Source of the DNA: Burkholderiales bacterium
GTDB lineage: Bacteria; Pseudomonadota; Gammaproteobacteria; Burkholderiales; Burkholderiaceae_C
Length of the DNA stretch: 64,000 nucleotides
Assembly (NCBI GenBank): GCA_016195825.1
Contig: JACPYV010000010.1
Coordinates: 1-64,000 of the forward strand
Direction: 5' to 3'
The translations under genes were made by a program, and so were the position numbers. This document shows positions 10,718 through 21,820 of this stretch, one piece after another. The notes below the pieces were generated by a model that made no database searches, had not been told where the DNA came from, and worked only from the letters and a program-made list of their open reading frames with translations. Numbering within the stretch: the stretch's first letter is position 1; each line of letters starts with the position of its first letter.

Positions 10718-11449
10718 ATGTTCCTGGTTTCCATTGCCCCGCTGACCCGCATCGCTGCCGCCTGCCTTCTGGCCGCCGGCTGCTGCGCTGCGTACGCGCA
10801 AGGCGTGGCCCAGGCCGCGACGACACCGCCCCCGGGCACGATGACGGGTGCCTATGGGCAGAGCCTGCACCAGCAGCAAGCCGCGGCGGACAAGGCCGCC
10901 GCCCAACCCAACACCAAGCCCGCACAGGCGACCGTCTCGCCGGCCCAAGATGCCGTCAGCCGGTTCCTCAGCGAGCGCGGCCTGCTGAACGGCGCCGAGC
11001 AGAGCGCGCCCTCGCGGCTGCTGAGCAGCGTGCGCGACACGGCCTCCGACCTGGTGCTGTCGGCCATGAACTTCCTGGGCGTGCGCTACACGCGCGGCGG
11101 CAACTCGGTGGAGAACGGCTTCGACTGCAGCGGCTTCACGCGCCACATCTTCGAGATGAGCGTGGGTCTGGTGCTGCCGCGCCGTGCCGACGAGCAAGCC
11201 AAGGACAGCAGTCTGCTGTCCATCCGCCAGGATGAACTCAAGCCCGGCGACCTCGTGTTCTTCAACACGATGAAGCGCACGTTCAGCCACGTGGGTATCT
11301 ACGTCGGCGAAGGCAAGTTCATCCACGCCCCCCGCACCGGCAGCGCAGTGCGCGTCGAGGACATGCGTGACTCCTACTGGGCCAAGCGCTTCACTGGCGC
11401 GCGCCGTGCCGACCTGAAGGCAGCCGCCGAGGGTCCGGTCACGCGCTGA
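10718..11449 (+). CDS. C40 family (NlpC/P60) peptidase
   Basis: Motif GFDCSGFTRHIF plus HVGIYVGEGKFIHAP; signal peptide. Confidence 0.9.
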   Translation: MFLVSIAPLTRIAAACLLAAGCCAAYAQGVAQAATTPPPGTMTGAYGQSLHQQQAAADKAAAQPNTKPAQATVSPAQDAVSRFLSERGLLNGAEQSAPSRLLSSVRDTASDLVLSAMNFLGVRYTRGGNSVENGFDCSGFTRHIFEMSVGLVLPRRADEQAKDSSLLSIRQDELKPGDLVFFNTMKRTFSHVGIYVGEGKFIHAPRTGSAVRVEDMRDSYWAKRFTGARRADLKAAAEGPVTR

Positions 11450-11765
11450 CGCCTCCCAGCTCGCGCCACGCCTGGCCGAGCAGTTCCCTGACCCACGCAG
11501 ACCTGGCCCGAGCCAGCGGCAGCTTCACGCCGCAGCGTCTGGCACCCCAGAACAGCGGCTCGACAACGCCCAACTCACGCACGATCCACGCGTCGCGTGC
11601 GTCATCGTCCTGGATGAACACGCGCAACTCGGCGCCGTCGGGCGTCATGGTCGCGAAGATGCGGCCTTTGGCCCCCGGCAGACGGAACGACGTCAGCTCG
11701 TGATGCGGCTTCTCGACTGCGCCGGGCAAGCCCAGGGCGAGTGCTCGGGCCTGTTCCGCATTCAT
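11439..11765 (-). CDS. MmcQ/YjbR family protein
   Basis: Small protein with the PGAVEKPHHELTSFRLPGAKGRIFATM pattern. Confidence 0.75.
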   Translation of the reverse strand: MNAEQARALALGLPGAVEKPHHELTSFRLPGAKGRIFATMTPDGAELRVFIQDDDARDAWIVRELGVVEPLFWGARRCGVKLPLARARSAWVRELLGQAWRELGGVSA

Positions 11766-11769
11766 CGCT

Positions 11770-13786
11770 TCAACCTGCGATGCGCTTGGCCACCAGTGTC
11801 AGGATCTCATAGCTCGCGCACAGCTCGCCACGCTGGTTGGTCACGGCCACATCCCAGCCGATGACGCCTTGCGCCGGCTGGTCGTCACGCGGCGGCCGGT
11901 CGATCTTGCGCTTGGCAGTCAGCCGCGCCTGGATGGTGTCGCCGATGGCCACGGGCGTGACGAAGCGCAGGTTCTCCAGCCCATAGTTGGCCAGCACAGG
12001 GCCGGGCGCCGGGCTGACGAACAGGCCCGCAGCGGCCGACAGCACGAAGTAGCCGTGGGCGATACGCCGGCCGAACGGCGATTCCTTGGCTGCGACTTCA
12101 TCGAAGTGCATGTAGAAGTAGTCGCCCGACAGGCCACCGAAGGCGACGATGTCGGCCTCGCCCACCGTGCGGCGGTGGGTCAGCAAACTCATACCAACCT
12201 CGACGTCCTCGAAGTAACGGCGGAAGGGGTGGATGTCACTTTCCGTGACGACGCCACCGCGCTGGTACTCACCGGTGACGGCGCTCATCATCGTGGGCGA
12301 GCCCTGCACGGCGCAGCGCTGCAGGTAGTGCTTGACGGCGCGCAGGCCGCCCAGCTCCTCGCCCCCGCCCGCGCGGCCGGGGCCGCCGTGCTTGAGCTTG
12401 GGCAGCGGCGAGCCGTGGCCGGTGTTCTCCAGCGCGGCCTCGCGATCCAGCACCAGCATGCGGCCATGCCAGGCGGCGAAGGTGGGCACGGCTTGCGCGG
12501 CCAGGGCCGGCGTCTTGGTGCAGACGGTGCCAACAAGGCTGCCGCGGCCCATCGTGGCCAGGTGCAAAGCCTCCTCGAAGTCGCCGTAGGGCAACAACGT
12601 CGTCACCGGGCCGAAGGCTTCCAGGTGATGCGCGTCACTGGCCGCCGCGTCGCGCGCCAGCAGCAACGTAGGCGCAAAGAAGGCACCGTCGCCGACGCCC
12701 TCGCCCTTGGGCGCAAAGCCATCGCGCTCGGACAGAAGCAGCTCGCAGTTCTTCGCGAGCTGCGCCACGCGCTCTGCCACGTCGGCCTGCTGGGCCTTGC
12801 TGGCCAGCGCGCCCATGCGCACGCCTTCGACGGCGGGGTCGCCCACCACCGTCTTGGACAGCCGCGCCTTGAGCGCCGTGGCAACCGCATCGACGAGATT
12901 GGCGGGCACGATGGTGCGGCGGATGGCCGTGCACTTCTGGCCGGCCTTGGCCGTCATCTCTCGCGCCACTTCCTTGACGAAGAGGTCGAACTCCGGGTCG
13001 TCAGGCGTCACGTCGGGCGCGAGAATGGCGCAGTTCAGGCTGTCGGCCTCGGCGTTGAAGGGGATGCTCTTCTTCAGTAGGTTGGGGTGGGCCTTCAGCA
13101 TCAGCGCGGTGTCGGCGCTGCCCGTGAAGGTGACCACGTCGGCCTCGTCCATACGCTCGAACAGGTCGCCCGTGCCGCCGATGATGAGTTGCAGCGCGCC
13201 CGCGGGCACCAGGCCCGAGTCGACGACCATGCGCACGCAAGCCTCGGCGACATAACTCGTGGCCGTCGCCGGCTTGACCAGGCAGGGCATGCCCGCCAGG
13301 AAGCTAGGGGCGAACTTCTCCAGCATCCCCCACATCGGGAAATTGAAGGCGTTGATGTGCAGGGCCACGCCACGCTTGGGCACCATCACATGGCTGCCGA
13401 TGAAGTGGTTGTTGGCGCCCAGTCGCATCGGTGGGCCTTCATGCAGCACGTTGCTGCTGGGCAGGTCCTTGCATGCCGCCTTCAATGTCAATCCACGAGT
13501 CACTGCGCGTCGCCCCCGTGTGGGCGCTGATCGCGTACAGCTCTTCCTTGCGCTCCATCAGGTAGCCGGCCAGCGCCTTCAACACGCGGGCCCGGTCCTG
13601 GAAGTGGGTGCGCAGCAGGCCGGGCAAGGCTGTGCCGCGCGCAAAGGCCATCGCCTCGGCGAAGTCCAGGCCCTCTTCGTGGGTGTGCGCCACGACGCGG
13701 CCGTTGATCGCACTGGTCAGCGGCTTGGCTGCGGCTGCACCGATCCAGCGGCCGGCGATGTAACTCTGGAGCGTGGGAACTGCCAT
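11770..13786 (-). pseudogene. paaZ: Bifunctional ring-opening enzyme/aldehyde dehydrogenase PaaZ, frameshifted (two ORFs: 13439..13786 N-terminal and 11770..13503 remainder)
   Basis: N-terminal ORF reads ...ISAHTGATRSDSWIDIEGG then leaves frame; the other frame resumes KDLPSSNVLHEGPPMRLGANNHFIGSH, followed by ALDH and MaoC domains. Confidence 0.88.
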
Positions 13787-13872
13787 CTCTCAATCCTTTG
13801 GGCCGCGCGGTGAGCCGGCCGATCGACAGGCAGCCCCGATAGGGGCGGCCACATGGGCGTGCATCGCCGCGT

Positions 13873-15018
13873 TTACTTGATCAGCTTCCAGGCACCGTTC
13901 TCGATGGTCACCATCACGCGGGCACGCTGGTCCAGGCCCAGATGGTCGCCGGCCGACATGTTGAACACGCCATGCGCACCGGCCACGTTTTTCACGTTCT
14001 CCAGCGCGTCACGAAGGGCCGCGCGGAAGGCGGGCGTGCCGGGCTGTGCCTTCTTCAGTGCCTCGGGTGCGGCAGCGGCCAGCAGCAGGCCGGCGTCCCA
14101 GGCATGGCCGCCGAAGGTGGACACGCTGCCCTTGCCGTGCGCGGCCTCGTACTTGGCAATGTAGTCCTGCGCGCTCTTCTTGACCGGGTGGTCTGCCGGC
14201 AGTTGGGCCGCGACCAGCACCGGGCCGGCGGGCAGCAGCGTGCCTTCGACGTCCTTGCCGCCCACGCGCAGGAAGTCGTTGTTCGCGATGCCGTGCGTCT
14301 GGTAGATCTTGCCGGCGTAGCCGCGCTCCTTCAGCGCCTTCTGCGGCAGCGCGGCGGGTGTGCCGGAGCCTGCAATCAGGATGGCGTCGGGCCTGGCTGC
14401 CACGAGCTTGAGCACCTGGCCGGTGACGGACGTGTCCGTGCGGTTGTAGCGCTCGGTCGCCACGATGTTGAGCTTCTTGGTCGCAGCGATCTTGTTGAAC
14501 TCGCCCCACCAGCCCTCGCCGTAGGCGTCGGCAAAGCCGATGAAGGCGGCCGTCTTCACACCGTTGTCGACCATGTGGGTCACGATGGCCAGGGCCATCA
14601 TGATGTCGTTCTGCGGCGTCTTGAAGACCCACTTCTTCTTCGCGTCGATGGGCTCAACGATGCGGGCGGAGGCTGCCATCGAGATCATCGGCGTGCCCGA
14701 CTCGGACACCGCATCGATCATCGCCAGCGAGTTGGGCGTGACGGTGGAGCCGATGACGATGTCGACCTTGTTCTCGGTGATGAACTTGCGCGTGTTGGCC
14801 ACCGCAGTCGTCGTGTCGGAAGCGTCGTCCAGCACGATGTAGTTGACCTTCTGGCCACCCAGGGTCGTGGGCATCAGCGCAACGGTGTTCTTCTCGGGGA
14901 TGCCGAGCGAGGCGGCCGGGCCGGTGGCGGACAGCGTGACACCGACATTGATGTCGGCGTGGGCCGCCAGACTCAGCGTGGCGGCCAGGGCCAGGGCGAG
15001 TTGCTTGAATGGCTTCAT
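13873..15018 (-). CDS. ABC transporter substrate-binding protein (branched-chain amino acid/aromatic acid type)
   Basis: Signal peptide MKPFKQLALALAATLSLAAHA followed by INVGVTLSATGPAASLG (periplasmic binding protein type I). Confidence 0.9.
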   Translation of the reverse strand: MKPFKQLALALAATLSLAAHADINVGVTLSATGPAASLGIPEKNTVALMPTTLGGQKVNYIVLDDASDTTTAVANTRKFITENKVDIVIGSTVTPNSLAMIDAVSESGTPMISMAASARIVEPIDAKKKWVFKTPQNDIMMALAIVTHMVDNGVKTAAFIGFADAYGEGWWGEFNKIAATKKLNIVATERYNRTDTSVTGQVLKLVAARPDAILIAGSGTPAALPQKALKERGYAGKIYQTHGIANNDFLRVGGKDVEGTLLPAGPVLVAAQLPADHPVKKSAQDYIAKYEAAHGKGSVSTFGGHAWDAGLLLAAAAPEALKKAQPGTPAFRAALRDALENVKNVAGAHGVFNMSAGDHLGLDQRARVMVTIENGAWKLIK

Positions 15019-15047
15019 GAGTGCGTCTCCTCGGGGTGTCATCGGGG

Positions 15048-15665
15048 TTATTGGATGAGGGCGGGCTGGCGCAGCTGGACCGCGCCGAGTCCGCCGAAGA
15101 ACAGATCGCTGACCAGGGCCGCGAGCGCGTCGTGAGACAGCTCGCCATCCGGGCGCAGCCAGGTGAACGTCCAGTTGATCATGCCAAAGAGCAGCATGGT
15201 CAAGGGCTTGTGCAGCTTGGCGTCGCGCAGCTCGGGCCGCACACGACACAGCGCCATGGCGAATTCGCTGACGACACGACGCTCCACATCCAGCAGCCGC
15301 TCGCGCTCGGCGTCAGCCAGGAACTTGATGTCGCTGGTCAGCACGCGGTGCTGGTCCTGGGCGTCGGCATAGGCGCGGGTGAAACGCTCGATGAGGGCGC
15401 GCAGCTGGGCGTCGGGCTCCAGTTGGCGGCTCTTGACCTCGTCCACCAACGCCAGCAGTGCGTGCACATGGCTATCGCAGATCTGCGCGAGCAGCTCCTG
15501 CTTGTCCTGAAAGTAGTGGTACAGCGTCGGCTTGGCCACGCCGCAAGCCTCGGCGACCTGATTCATGGATGTGGCGCTGAAGCCCTGGCTCGCGAACAGC
15601 CGTGCGGCAGCAGCAAGGATGTCCTCGCGTTGGGCTTCGAAGCCGGGAGCTCTTTTTCTTGCCAT
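15048..15665 (-). CDS. TetR/AcrR family regulator (PaaR-like by context)
   Basis: HTH motif FSATSMNQVAEACGVAKPTLYHYFQDKQELL; start overlaps the paaE stop (TGATG). Confidence 0.88.
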   Translation of the reverse strand: MARKRAPGFEAQREDILAAAARLFASQGFSATSMNQVAEACGVAKPTLYHYFQDKQELLAQICDSHVHALLALVDEVKSRQLEPDAQLRALIERFTRAYADAQDQHRVLTSDIKFLADAERERLLDVERRVVSEFAMALCRVRPELRDAKLHKPLTMLLFGMINWTFTWLRPDGELSHDALAALVSDLFFGGLGAVQLRQPALIQ

Positions 15666-16726
15666 CAACGTTCGTCGAAGGAGATGACGACCCGCTCGGT
15701 GAGCGGATGCGCCTGGCAGCTGAGGATGAAGCCCGCGGCGACCTCGGCCTTGTCCAGCGCAAAGTTCTTGTCCATGCGCACCTGACCCTCGATGAGCTTA
15801 CAGCGGCATGTGGAGCAGACGCCGCTCTTGCAAGAGAACGGCACATCCATGCCTTCACGGGCGGCAGCGTCCAGCAGGCTAGGGTCGGTGGACAGGAAGT
15901 TGATCTCGCGCGACAGGCCGTCACGGATCACCGTGACGCGCGCCTCGGGCGCGTCACCCGGCTTGACTTCGTGCGGCGCCGGCTTGCCGGCCAGCGTCTC
16001 AGGCGTGCCGAAACGCTCGATATGGATGCGCTCGGCCGGCACGCCATGGCCCAGCAGCGCGGCCTCGGCGGCATCGTTCATCTCGAAGGGACCGCAGACG
16101 AACACCTCGTCCATGCTCGTCGCCGGCACCGGGCCGGCCAGGAAGGCGCTGAGCTTGCCGGCGTCCAGCCGGCCGCCGTAAAGCGGCGCATCGACCACCT
16201 CACGGCTGAAGATCATGTGCAGCGACAGCCGCGTCATGAAGCGGTTCTTCAGGTCTTCGAGTTCTTCCTTGAACATCGTCGACGCGGTGCGGCGGTTCGA
16301 ATAGATCAGCGTCGCGCGGGCGCCAGGCTCGCGCTCCAGCAGCGCGGTCATGATGGCGATGATGGGCGTGATGCCCGAACCGCCGGCGATGAACAGCACA
16401 TGGCGGCCGTCGCCTCGCGCTGCCGGCATGACGAAGCGGCCCTGCGGCGGGTAGGACTCGATGACGTCGCCCGGCTTCAGCTGTTCATGCACCCAGCTGG
16501 AGAACGCGCCGCCGTCGACGCGGCGGATGCCGACGCGCAGCTGGCTGTCGGAGCAGATGGAGTAGCTGCGGCGAAGCTCCTGGCCACCGATGTTCGCGCG
16601 CAGCGTCAGGTACTGACCAGGCTCGAAGCCGAAGCTATCGGGCGGCGCCTCGAAGCCGACGACCATCGCGTCGTCGGTGTCGCGCTCGACCGAGGTCACG
16701 CGCAGGGGGTGGAAGTGGAGTGCCAT
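15665..16726 (-). CDS. paaE: 1,2-phenylacetyl-CoA epoxidase reductase subunit PaaE
   Basis: FAD/NAD-binding reductase plus C-terminal 2Fe-2S motif CKSGVCSTCRCKLIEG; last in the paaABCDE order. Confidence 0.94.
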   Translation of the reverse strand: MALHFHPLRVTSVERDTDDAMVVGFEAPPDSFGFEPGQYLTLRANIGGQELRRSYSICSDSQLRVGIRRVDGGAFSSWVHEQLKPGDVIESYPPQGRFVMPAARGDGRHVLFIAGGSGITPIIAIMTALLEREPGARATLIYSNRRTASTMFKEELEDLKNRFMTRLSLHMIFSREVVDAPLYGGRLDAGKLSAFLAGPVPATSMDEVFVCGPFEMNDAAEAALLGHGVPAERIHIERFGTPETLAGKPAPHEVKPGDAPEARVTVIRDGLSREINFLSTDPSLLDAAAREGMDVPFSCKSGVCSTCRCKLIEGQVRMDKNFALDKAEVAAGFILSCQAHPLTERVVISFDER

Positions 16727-16734
16727 CGTCTCGA

Positions 16735-17202
16735 TCAGATCGGCTTGAAGTATTCGAAGGGTTCCAGGCACTCGATGCAGCGCCACGTGGACTTGCATGC
16801 GGTGGAACCGAAGCGGGAGAGCTGCTGCGTGCTGGTACTGTCGCAGCGCGGGCAGCGCAGCCGCGGCACCACGCGTATCGCCTGCTCGCCGCTGCACTGC
16901 GGCGGCACGATGCCGTACTGCTGCAGCTTTTCGCGGCCCTCGGGCGTGATCCAGTCCGTGCTCCAGGCGGGCGCTCGCTGCATCGTGACCGTCACGTCAC
17001 CGAACTCCGCCAGCGCCGCACGCACGTCGTCGGCGATCAGTTCGGTGGCGGGACAGCCGCTGTAGGTCGGCGTCAGCACCACCTCGACGCCCGACGCCGT
17101 CTCGCGCAGGTCGCGCACGATGCCGAGCTCCACCAGGCTGACCGCCGGAATCTCGGGGTCAGGCACGGCGGCGAGCTTGGCCCGGGCGATTGCGAGATTC
17201 AC
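16735..17202 (-). CDS. paaD: 1,2-phenylacetyl-CoA epoxidase subunit PaaD (GTG start)
   Basis: VPDPEIPAVSLVELGIVRDL...TPTYSGCPATELI plus zinc-binding RCPRCDSTSTQQLSRFGSTACKS...CLEPFEYFKPI. Confidence 0.94.
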   Translation of the reverse strand: MNLAIARAKLAAVPDPEIPAVSLVELGIVRDLRETASGVEVVLTPTYSGCPATELIADDVRAALAEFGDVTVTMQRAPAWSTDWITPEGREKLQQYGIVPPQCSGEQAIRVVPRLRCPRCDSTSTQQLSRFGSTACKSTWRCIECLEPFEYFKPI

Positions 17203-17966
17203 CACACGCCTCCGGGGTAGCTGCGCTGCAGGTACTGCATCGTCGCCAGGAGGTGGCCCATGTGCTCGCTGTGGATGCCGTCCATGCCGCGCGGCTGCAT
17301 CGCGCTGTCGCGCGGCAGCTTGAGCGTAGCTTCCTGCATCAACGTGGCCCAGCGGGCGCGCCATTCAGGCTCCAGCTCGCTCCACGCAGGGCCGACGCCA
17401 TCAACGCCGTCGACCGCAAACAGTTCGTTGAAGTAGGGCCACAGCACGTTCAGCGCGGATTGCATGCGTGCCTGCGATTCCGGAGTGCCATCGCCCAGGC
17501 GAGCGACCCAGTCGTTGCTGTGCTGGCGGTGGTAGCGCACTTCCTTCAGGGACTTGGCAGCGATGCCGGCCAGCTCGGTGTCCAGACTGGACTGCAGGCG
17601 CTCGTACAGCAGCTCCAGCCACAGGGCCACCGCTGCATTGCGCAAAATGGTCAGGGCGAAGTCCCGCCCGCCGCCGCCATCGCTGGGGCTGGCCGCCGCG
17701 TTGGGCAACTCGACCAGAATGATGTTGCGGTAGTCGCGCTCCTCGCGCAGGAAGGCGAGCTGGTCTTCATCGCGGCCGGCGCCTTCGAGCTGGCCGGCAT
17801 GGGTCAGCAGCGCACGCGCCTGGCCGAGCAGGTCCAGCGCGATGTTGGACAGCGCCAGGTCCTCCTCCAGCACCGGCGCGTGGCCGGCCCATTCGGACAG
17901 CCGCTGGCTGTGGATGAGACAGGTGTCCGCCAGGCGCAGGACATAGGTGGTCTTGGCGTCCATCAC
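17199..17966 (-). CDS. paaC: 1,2-phenylacetyl-CoA epoxidase subunit PaaC
   Basis: LRLADTCLIHSQRLSEWAGHAPVLEEDLALSNIALDLLGQAR. Confidence 0.95.
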   Translation of the reverse strand: MMDAKTTYVLRLADTCLIHSQRLSEWAGHAPVLEEDLALSNIALDLLGQARALLTHAGQLEGAGRDEDQLAFLREERDYRNIILVELPNAAASPSDGGGGRDFALTILRNAAVALWLELLYERLQSSLDTELAGIAAKSLKEVRYHRQHSNDWVARLGDGTPESQARMQSALNVLWPYFNELFAVDGVDGVGPAWSELEPEWRARWATLMQEATLKLPRDSAMQPRGMDGIHSEHMGHLLATMQYLQRSYPGGVW

Positions 17967-18256
17967 ATGTGGTTCAGTTCGTCCGGCAGTTCATAGAACG
18001 TCGGATGGCGGTAGACCTTGTCGTCGGCCGGGTCGAACAGGCTGCCCTTCTCGCTCGGGTCGCTGGCGACGATCTGCTCCGAGCGCACGACCCAGATGCT
18101 GGTGCCCTCCTGCCGGCGCGTGTAGACGTCACGCGCCATCTGGATGGCCATGGGCGCATCGGCCGCGTGCAGGCTGCCGCAGTGCTTGTGATCCAGCCCG
18201 GCCTTGCTGCGTACGAACACTTCCCACAGCGGCCATTCATTCTTCGGATTGCTCAT
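17963..18256 (-). CDS. paaB: 1,2-phenylacetyl-CoA epoxidase subunit PaaB
   Basis: WPLWEVFVRSKAGLDHKHCGSLHAADAPMAIQMARDVYTRRQEG. Confidence 0.95.
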   Translation of the reverse strand: MSNPKNEWPLWEVFVRSKAGLDHKHCGSLHAADAPMAIQMARDVYTRRQEGTSIWVVRSEQIVASDPSEKGSLFDPADDKVYRHPTFYELPDELNHM

Positions 18257-18267
18257 CTCTTCTTTCC

Positions 18268-19272
18268 TCAAGCGGCTTGCGCCTTCGTTGCCTGCTTGCG
18301 GGCGTGAGCCAGGGCCGCGTCGCGCACCCAGGCGCCGTCGTCCCAGGCCTTGTTGCGGGCTGCCAGGCGCTCGCGGTTGCAGGGGCCTTCGCCGCCCACC
18401 ACGCGCCAGAACTCGCTCCAGTCAATCTCACCGAAGTCGTAACTGTCGCGCTCGGCATTCCACTTCAGCGCCGGATCGGGCACCGTCACGCCCAGGATGT
18501 CGGCCTGCGGAATCGTCGCGTCGACGAACTTCTGTCGCAGCTGGTCGTTGGTCACGCGCTTGATGCCCCAGCGCATGCTCTGCTCGGAGTTGGGCGAGTC
18601 CTTGTCGGCCGGGCCGAACATCATCAGCGACGGCCACCACCAGCGGTTGACCGCGTCCTGCACCATGGCCTTCTGCGCGGCGCTGCCGTGGGTCATCATC
18701 GTCAGCAGGCTCTCGTAGCCCTGGCGCTGGTGGAAGCTCTCCTCGCGGCACACGCGGATCATGGCCCGCGCGTAGGGCGCGTAGGAGCAGCGGCACAGCG
18801 GCACCTGGTTCATGATGGCAGCACCGTCCACCAGCCAACCGATGACGCCAATGTCGGCCCAGGTCAGCGTGGGGTAGTTGAAGATGGAGCTGTACTTGGC
18901 CTTGCCCGACAGCAGCGCCTCGGTCATCTCGTCGCGGCTGGTGCCCAGCGTCTCGGCGGCGGCGTAAAGGTAGAGGCCGTGGCCGCCCTCGTCCTGCACC
19001 TTGGCCAGCAGGATGGCCTTGCGCTTGAGCGTTGGGGCGCGCGTGATCCAGTTGCCCTCGGGCAGCATGCCGACAATTTCGCTGTGCGCATGCTGGCTGA
19101 TCTGCCGCACCAGCGTTTTGCGGTAGTGCTCGGGCATCCAGTCCTTGGCTTCGATGAAGTCGCCGGCATCGATGCGGGCCTCGAAGGCTTCTTCTCGTTG
19201 CAGGTCTTCCGCCGATTTAACGACCTTGGGCTTGGCCTCTCGGGCCATCAGGTCCATCGCTTGCGTATACAT
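18268..19272 (-). CDS. paaA: 1,2-phenylacetyl-CoA epoxidase catalytic subunit PaaA
   Basis: [44 protein letters not shown]. Confidence 0.96.
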   Translation of the reverse strand: MYTQAMDLMAREAKPKVVKSAEDLQREEAFEARIDAGDFIEAKDWMPEHYRKTLVRQISQHAHSEIVGMLPEGNWITRAPTLKRKAILLAKVQDEGGHGLYLYAAAETLGTSRDEMTEALLSGKAKYSSIFNYPTLTWADIGVIGWLVDGAAIMNQVPLCRCSYAPYARAMIRVCREESFHQRQGYESLLTMMTHGSAAQKAMVQDAVNRWWWPSLMMFGPADKDSPNSEQSMRWGIKRVTNDQLRQKFVDATIPQADILGVTVPDPALKWNAERDSYDFGEIDWSEFWRVVGGEGPCNRERLAARNKAWDDGAWVRDAALAHARKQATKAQAA

Positions 19273-19282
19273 CGCTCGCTCC

Positions 19283-20581
19283 TTACTTCTTGCGTTGGTC
19301 CACCACGCGCCGGGCCTTGCCGACCAGCGTGCGCTCGATGGAGTTGTTTGGCTCGACGCTGATGGTCGCCGTCACGCCGATCAGGTTCTTGATGCGCTCG
19401 GACAGGCGGCGACCGATGCCGTCATCGAACGCACCCAGCGCCAGCTCGCAGCGGATCAGCAACTCGTCCAGATGACCGTTGCGGCTGACCACCAGCTGGT
19501 ATTGCCCGCCCAAGCCCTTCTCCTGCAGCACCAGCTCCTCCACCTGCGTGGGGAAGAGGTTGACGCCCCGGATGATGAGCATGTCATCGCTGCGGCCCAC
19601 GATCTTGCCCATGCGGCGCATGCTGCGCGAGGTGGGCGGCAGCAGCCGCGTCAGGTCGCGGGTGCGGTAACGGATGACGGGCATCGCCTCCTTGGACAGC
19701 GATGTGAAGACCAGCTCGCCTTCGGATCCGTCGGGCAGCACCTCGCCCGTGTCGGGGTCGATGATCTCGGGATAGAAGTGGTCTTCCCAGATCACAGGGC
19801 CGTCCTTACTTTCGATGCACTCGCTGGCCACGCCCGGGCCCATCACTTCGGACAGCCCGTAGATGTCCACCGCATCGATGCCGGCGCTGGCCTCGATGTC
19901 ACGGCGCATGGCCTCGGTCCAGGGTTCGGCACCAAAGATACCGACCTTCAGCGACGACTCGCGCGCATCCAGCCCCTGGCGGCTGAACTCTTCCACCAGC
20001 ACCTGCATGTAGCTGGGCGTCACCATGATGATGTCGGGCTTGAAGTCCGTGATCAGCTGCACCTGCTTCTCGGTCTGGCCACCGCTCATCGGGATGACAG
20101 TGCAGCCCAGCCGCTCGGCGCCATAGTGCGCGCCCAGGCCGCCGGTGAACAGGCCGTAGCCATAGGCGACGTGCACCAGGTCACCCGCGCGGCCACCCGC
20201 GGCTCGGATGGAGCGCGCGACGAGGTTGGCCCAGTTGTCGATGTCCTTCATCGTGTAGCCGACGACCGTGGGCTTGCCCGTGGTACCCGACGACGCATGG
20301 ATGCGCGCCAGTTGCTGGCGCGGCATCGCGAACATGCCGAACGGGTAGTTGGCGCGCAGGTCGTGCTTGGTCGTGAACGGGAACCTGGCGAGATCCGCCA
20401 GCGTCTTCAGGTCCGACGGATGCACGCCCTTCTCGTCGAACTTGGCCTTGTAGTGCGGCACGTTGTCGTAGGCATGCTGCAGGCTCCAGCGCAGACGCTC
20501 CAGCTGCAGCGCCTGCAGTTCATCGCGGCTGGCGGTTTCGATCGCTTCGAGGTCGCCGGGTTGGGGAGTCTTGACGGTCAT
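19283..20581 (-). CDS. paaK: Phenylacetate-CoA ligase
   Basis: [15 protein letters not shown] and full adenylate-forming ligase architecture; start at [15 protein letters not shown]. Confidence 0.95.
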   Translation of the reverse strand: MTVKTPQPGDLEAIETASRDELQALQLERLRWSLQHAYDNVPHYKAKFDEKGVHPSDLKTLADLARFPFTTKHDLRANYPFGMFAMPRQQLARIHASSGTTGKPTVVGYTMKDIDNWANLVARSIRAAGGRAGDLVHVAYGYGLFTGGLGAHYGAERLGCTVIPMSGGQTEKQVQLITDFKPDIIMVTPSYMQVLVEEFSRQGLDARESSLKVGIFGAEPWTEAMRRDIEASAGIDAVDIYGLSEVMGPGVASECIESKDGPVIWEDHFYPEIIDPDTGEVLPDGSEGELVFTSLSKEAMPVIRYRTRDLTRLLPPTSRSMRRMGKIVGRSDDMLIIRGVNLFPTQVEELVLQEKGLGGQYQLVVSRNGHLDELLIRCELALGAFDDGIGRRLSERIKNLIGVTATISVEPNNSIERTLVGKARRVVDQRKK

Positions 20582-21006
20582 GCTTCGAAAACCTTGCGTT
20601 CGCCGAGGCGGTAGGAGCGCCCACGGAATACGGCGATCAGGTCGCCGTTCTGGTTCTTGACGGTGATGTCGTAAAGCCCGGTGCGGCCCGCCAGCGAGAC
20701 CTCTTCGGCCGTCGCCGTCAGCGTCTCGCCCAGCTTGGCGCTCTTCAGGATGTCGATGCCGAATCCCGAGGCCACTGTCAGTGCATTGCGGGCGTTGCAG
20801 GCGAACGCAAAGGCCGAGTCGGCCAACGTCGCGATCAGGCCGCCGTGGCAGATGGCGAAGCCGTTCAGCATGTCCACCCGCACGGTCATCGTGGCGACCG
20901 CGCGGCCGGGCGCGACCTCGGCAATCTGGATGCCCAGCATCCGGCTCGCGGCATCGTCCGCAAGCATGACATCGCGCACCTTCTCGGCAATGGCTTGCGC
21001 ATCCAT
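20578..21006 (-). CDS. paaI: Hydroxyphenylacetyl-CoA thioesterase PaaI
   Basis: Hotdog fold: GFAICHGGLIATLADSAFAFACNA. Confidence 0.92.
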   Translation of the reverse strand: MDAQAIAEKVRDVMLADDAASRMLGIQIAEVAPGRAVATMTVRVDMLNGFAICHGGLIATLADSAFAFACNARNALTVASGFGIDILKSAKLGETLTATAEEVSLAGRTGLYDITVKNQNGDLIAVFRGRSYRLGERKVFEA

Positions 21007-21809
21007 CAGCGGTCCCTGAACTCGGGCTTGCGCTTGTCCATGAAGGCGGCCACGCCTTCCAGGTAGTCGTACGCAAAACCCAGCTGGCTCTGCAGCGCAG
21101 CCTCGCGCTTCAGCGCGGACTCGTAGTCCAGCTTCAGCGCCTCGTCCATCGCCCAGCGGGTTTCGACCAGCGCACGCGTGGGCATGCCGGCCAGCTTCTG
21201 CGCCAGCGCCATCGCGGCATCGGCCAGCTCAGCATCCGGCAGCACGCGGGAGATCAGGCCCAGCCGCTCCGCGTCCACCGCCTTGACCTTGTCGCCCAGC
21301 AGCGCGAGCTCCAGCGCCTTGGCCCGCCCGACCAGCCGCGGCAGCAGCCAGGTGCCGCCGCAGTCAGGCAGCAAGCCGATCTTGGAAAAGGCCTGGATGA
21401 AGCTCGCACTCTCGGCCGCCAGCACCAGGTCGCAGCCCAGCGCCATGTTGGCCCCGGCGCCGGCCGCCACGCCGTTGACGGCGGCCACCACAGGTACCGG
21501 CATGCTGCGCAGGCGCAGCGCCAGCGGGATGTAGTAGTGGTCCAGCATGTGGCCAATGTCCTTTGGCGCCACGCCGGGGTCGTTGCTGGGCGCCACATGC
21601 GGGTCCGACAGATCCTGGCCTGCACTGAAGGCCCGGCCCGCACCGGTGATCAGCACGCAGCGCGTCTCGCCATCACCGGCCGCCGACTCCAGCGCATGCC
21701 GCAACTGGCCCAGCATGGCGGCCGTCAACGCGTTCAGCGCCTCGGGGCGGTTCAGGCGCAGCAGGCGCACGGCGCCGTGCTGTTCGATCTGGATCAGTTG
21801 TTCGGGCAT
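21006..21809 (-). CDS. paaG: 2-(1,2-epoxy-1,2-dihydrophenyl)acetyl-CoA isomerase PaaG
   Basis: Crotonase fold (AFSAGQDLSD, GLLPDCGGTWLLPRLVG), first gene of the paa operon. Confidence 0.92.
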   Translation of the reverse strand: MPEQLIQIEQHGAVRLLRLNRPEALNALTAAMLGQLRHALESAAGDGETRCVLITGAGRAFSAGQDLSDPHVAPSNDPGVAPKDIGHMLDHYYIPLALRLRSMPVPVVAAVNGVAAGAGANMALGCDLVLAAESASFIQAFSKIGLLPDCGGTWLLPRLVGRAKALELALLGDKVKAVDAERLGLISRVLPDAELADAAMALAQKLAGMPTRALVETRWAMDEALKLDYESALKREAALQSQLGFAYDYLEGVAAFMDKRKPEFRDR

Positions 21810-21820
21810 GGAATTTCTCT

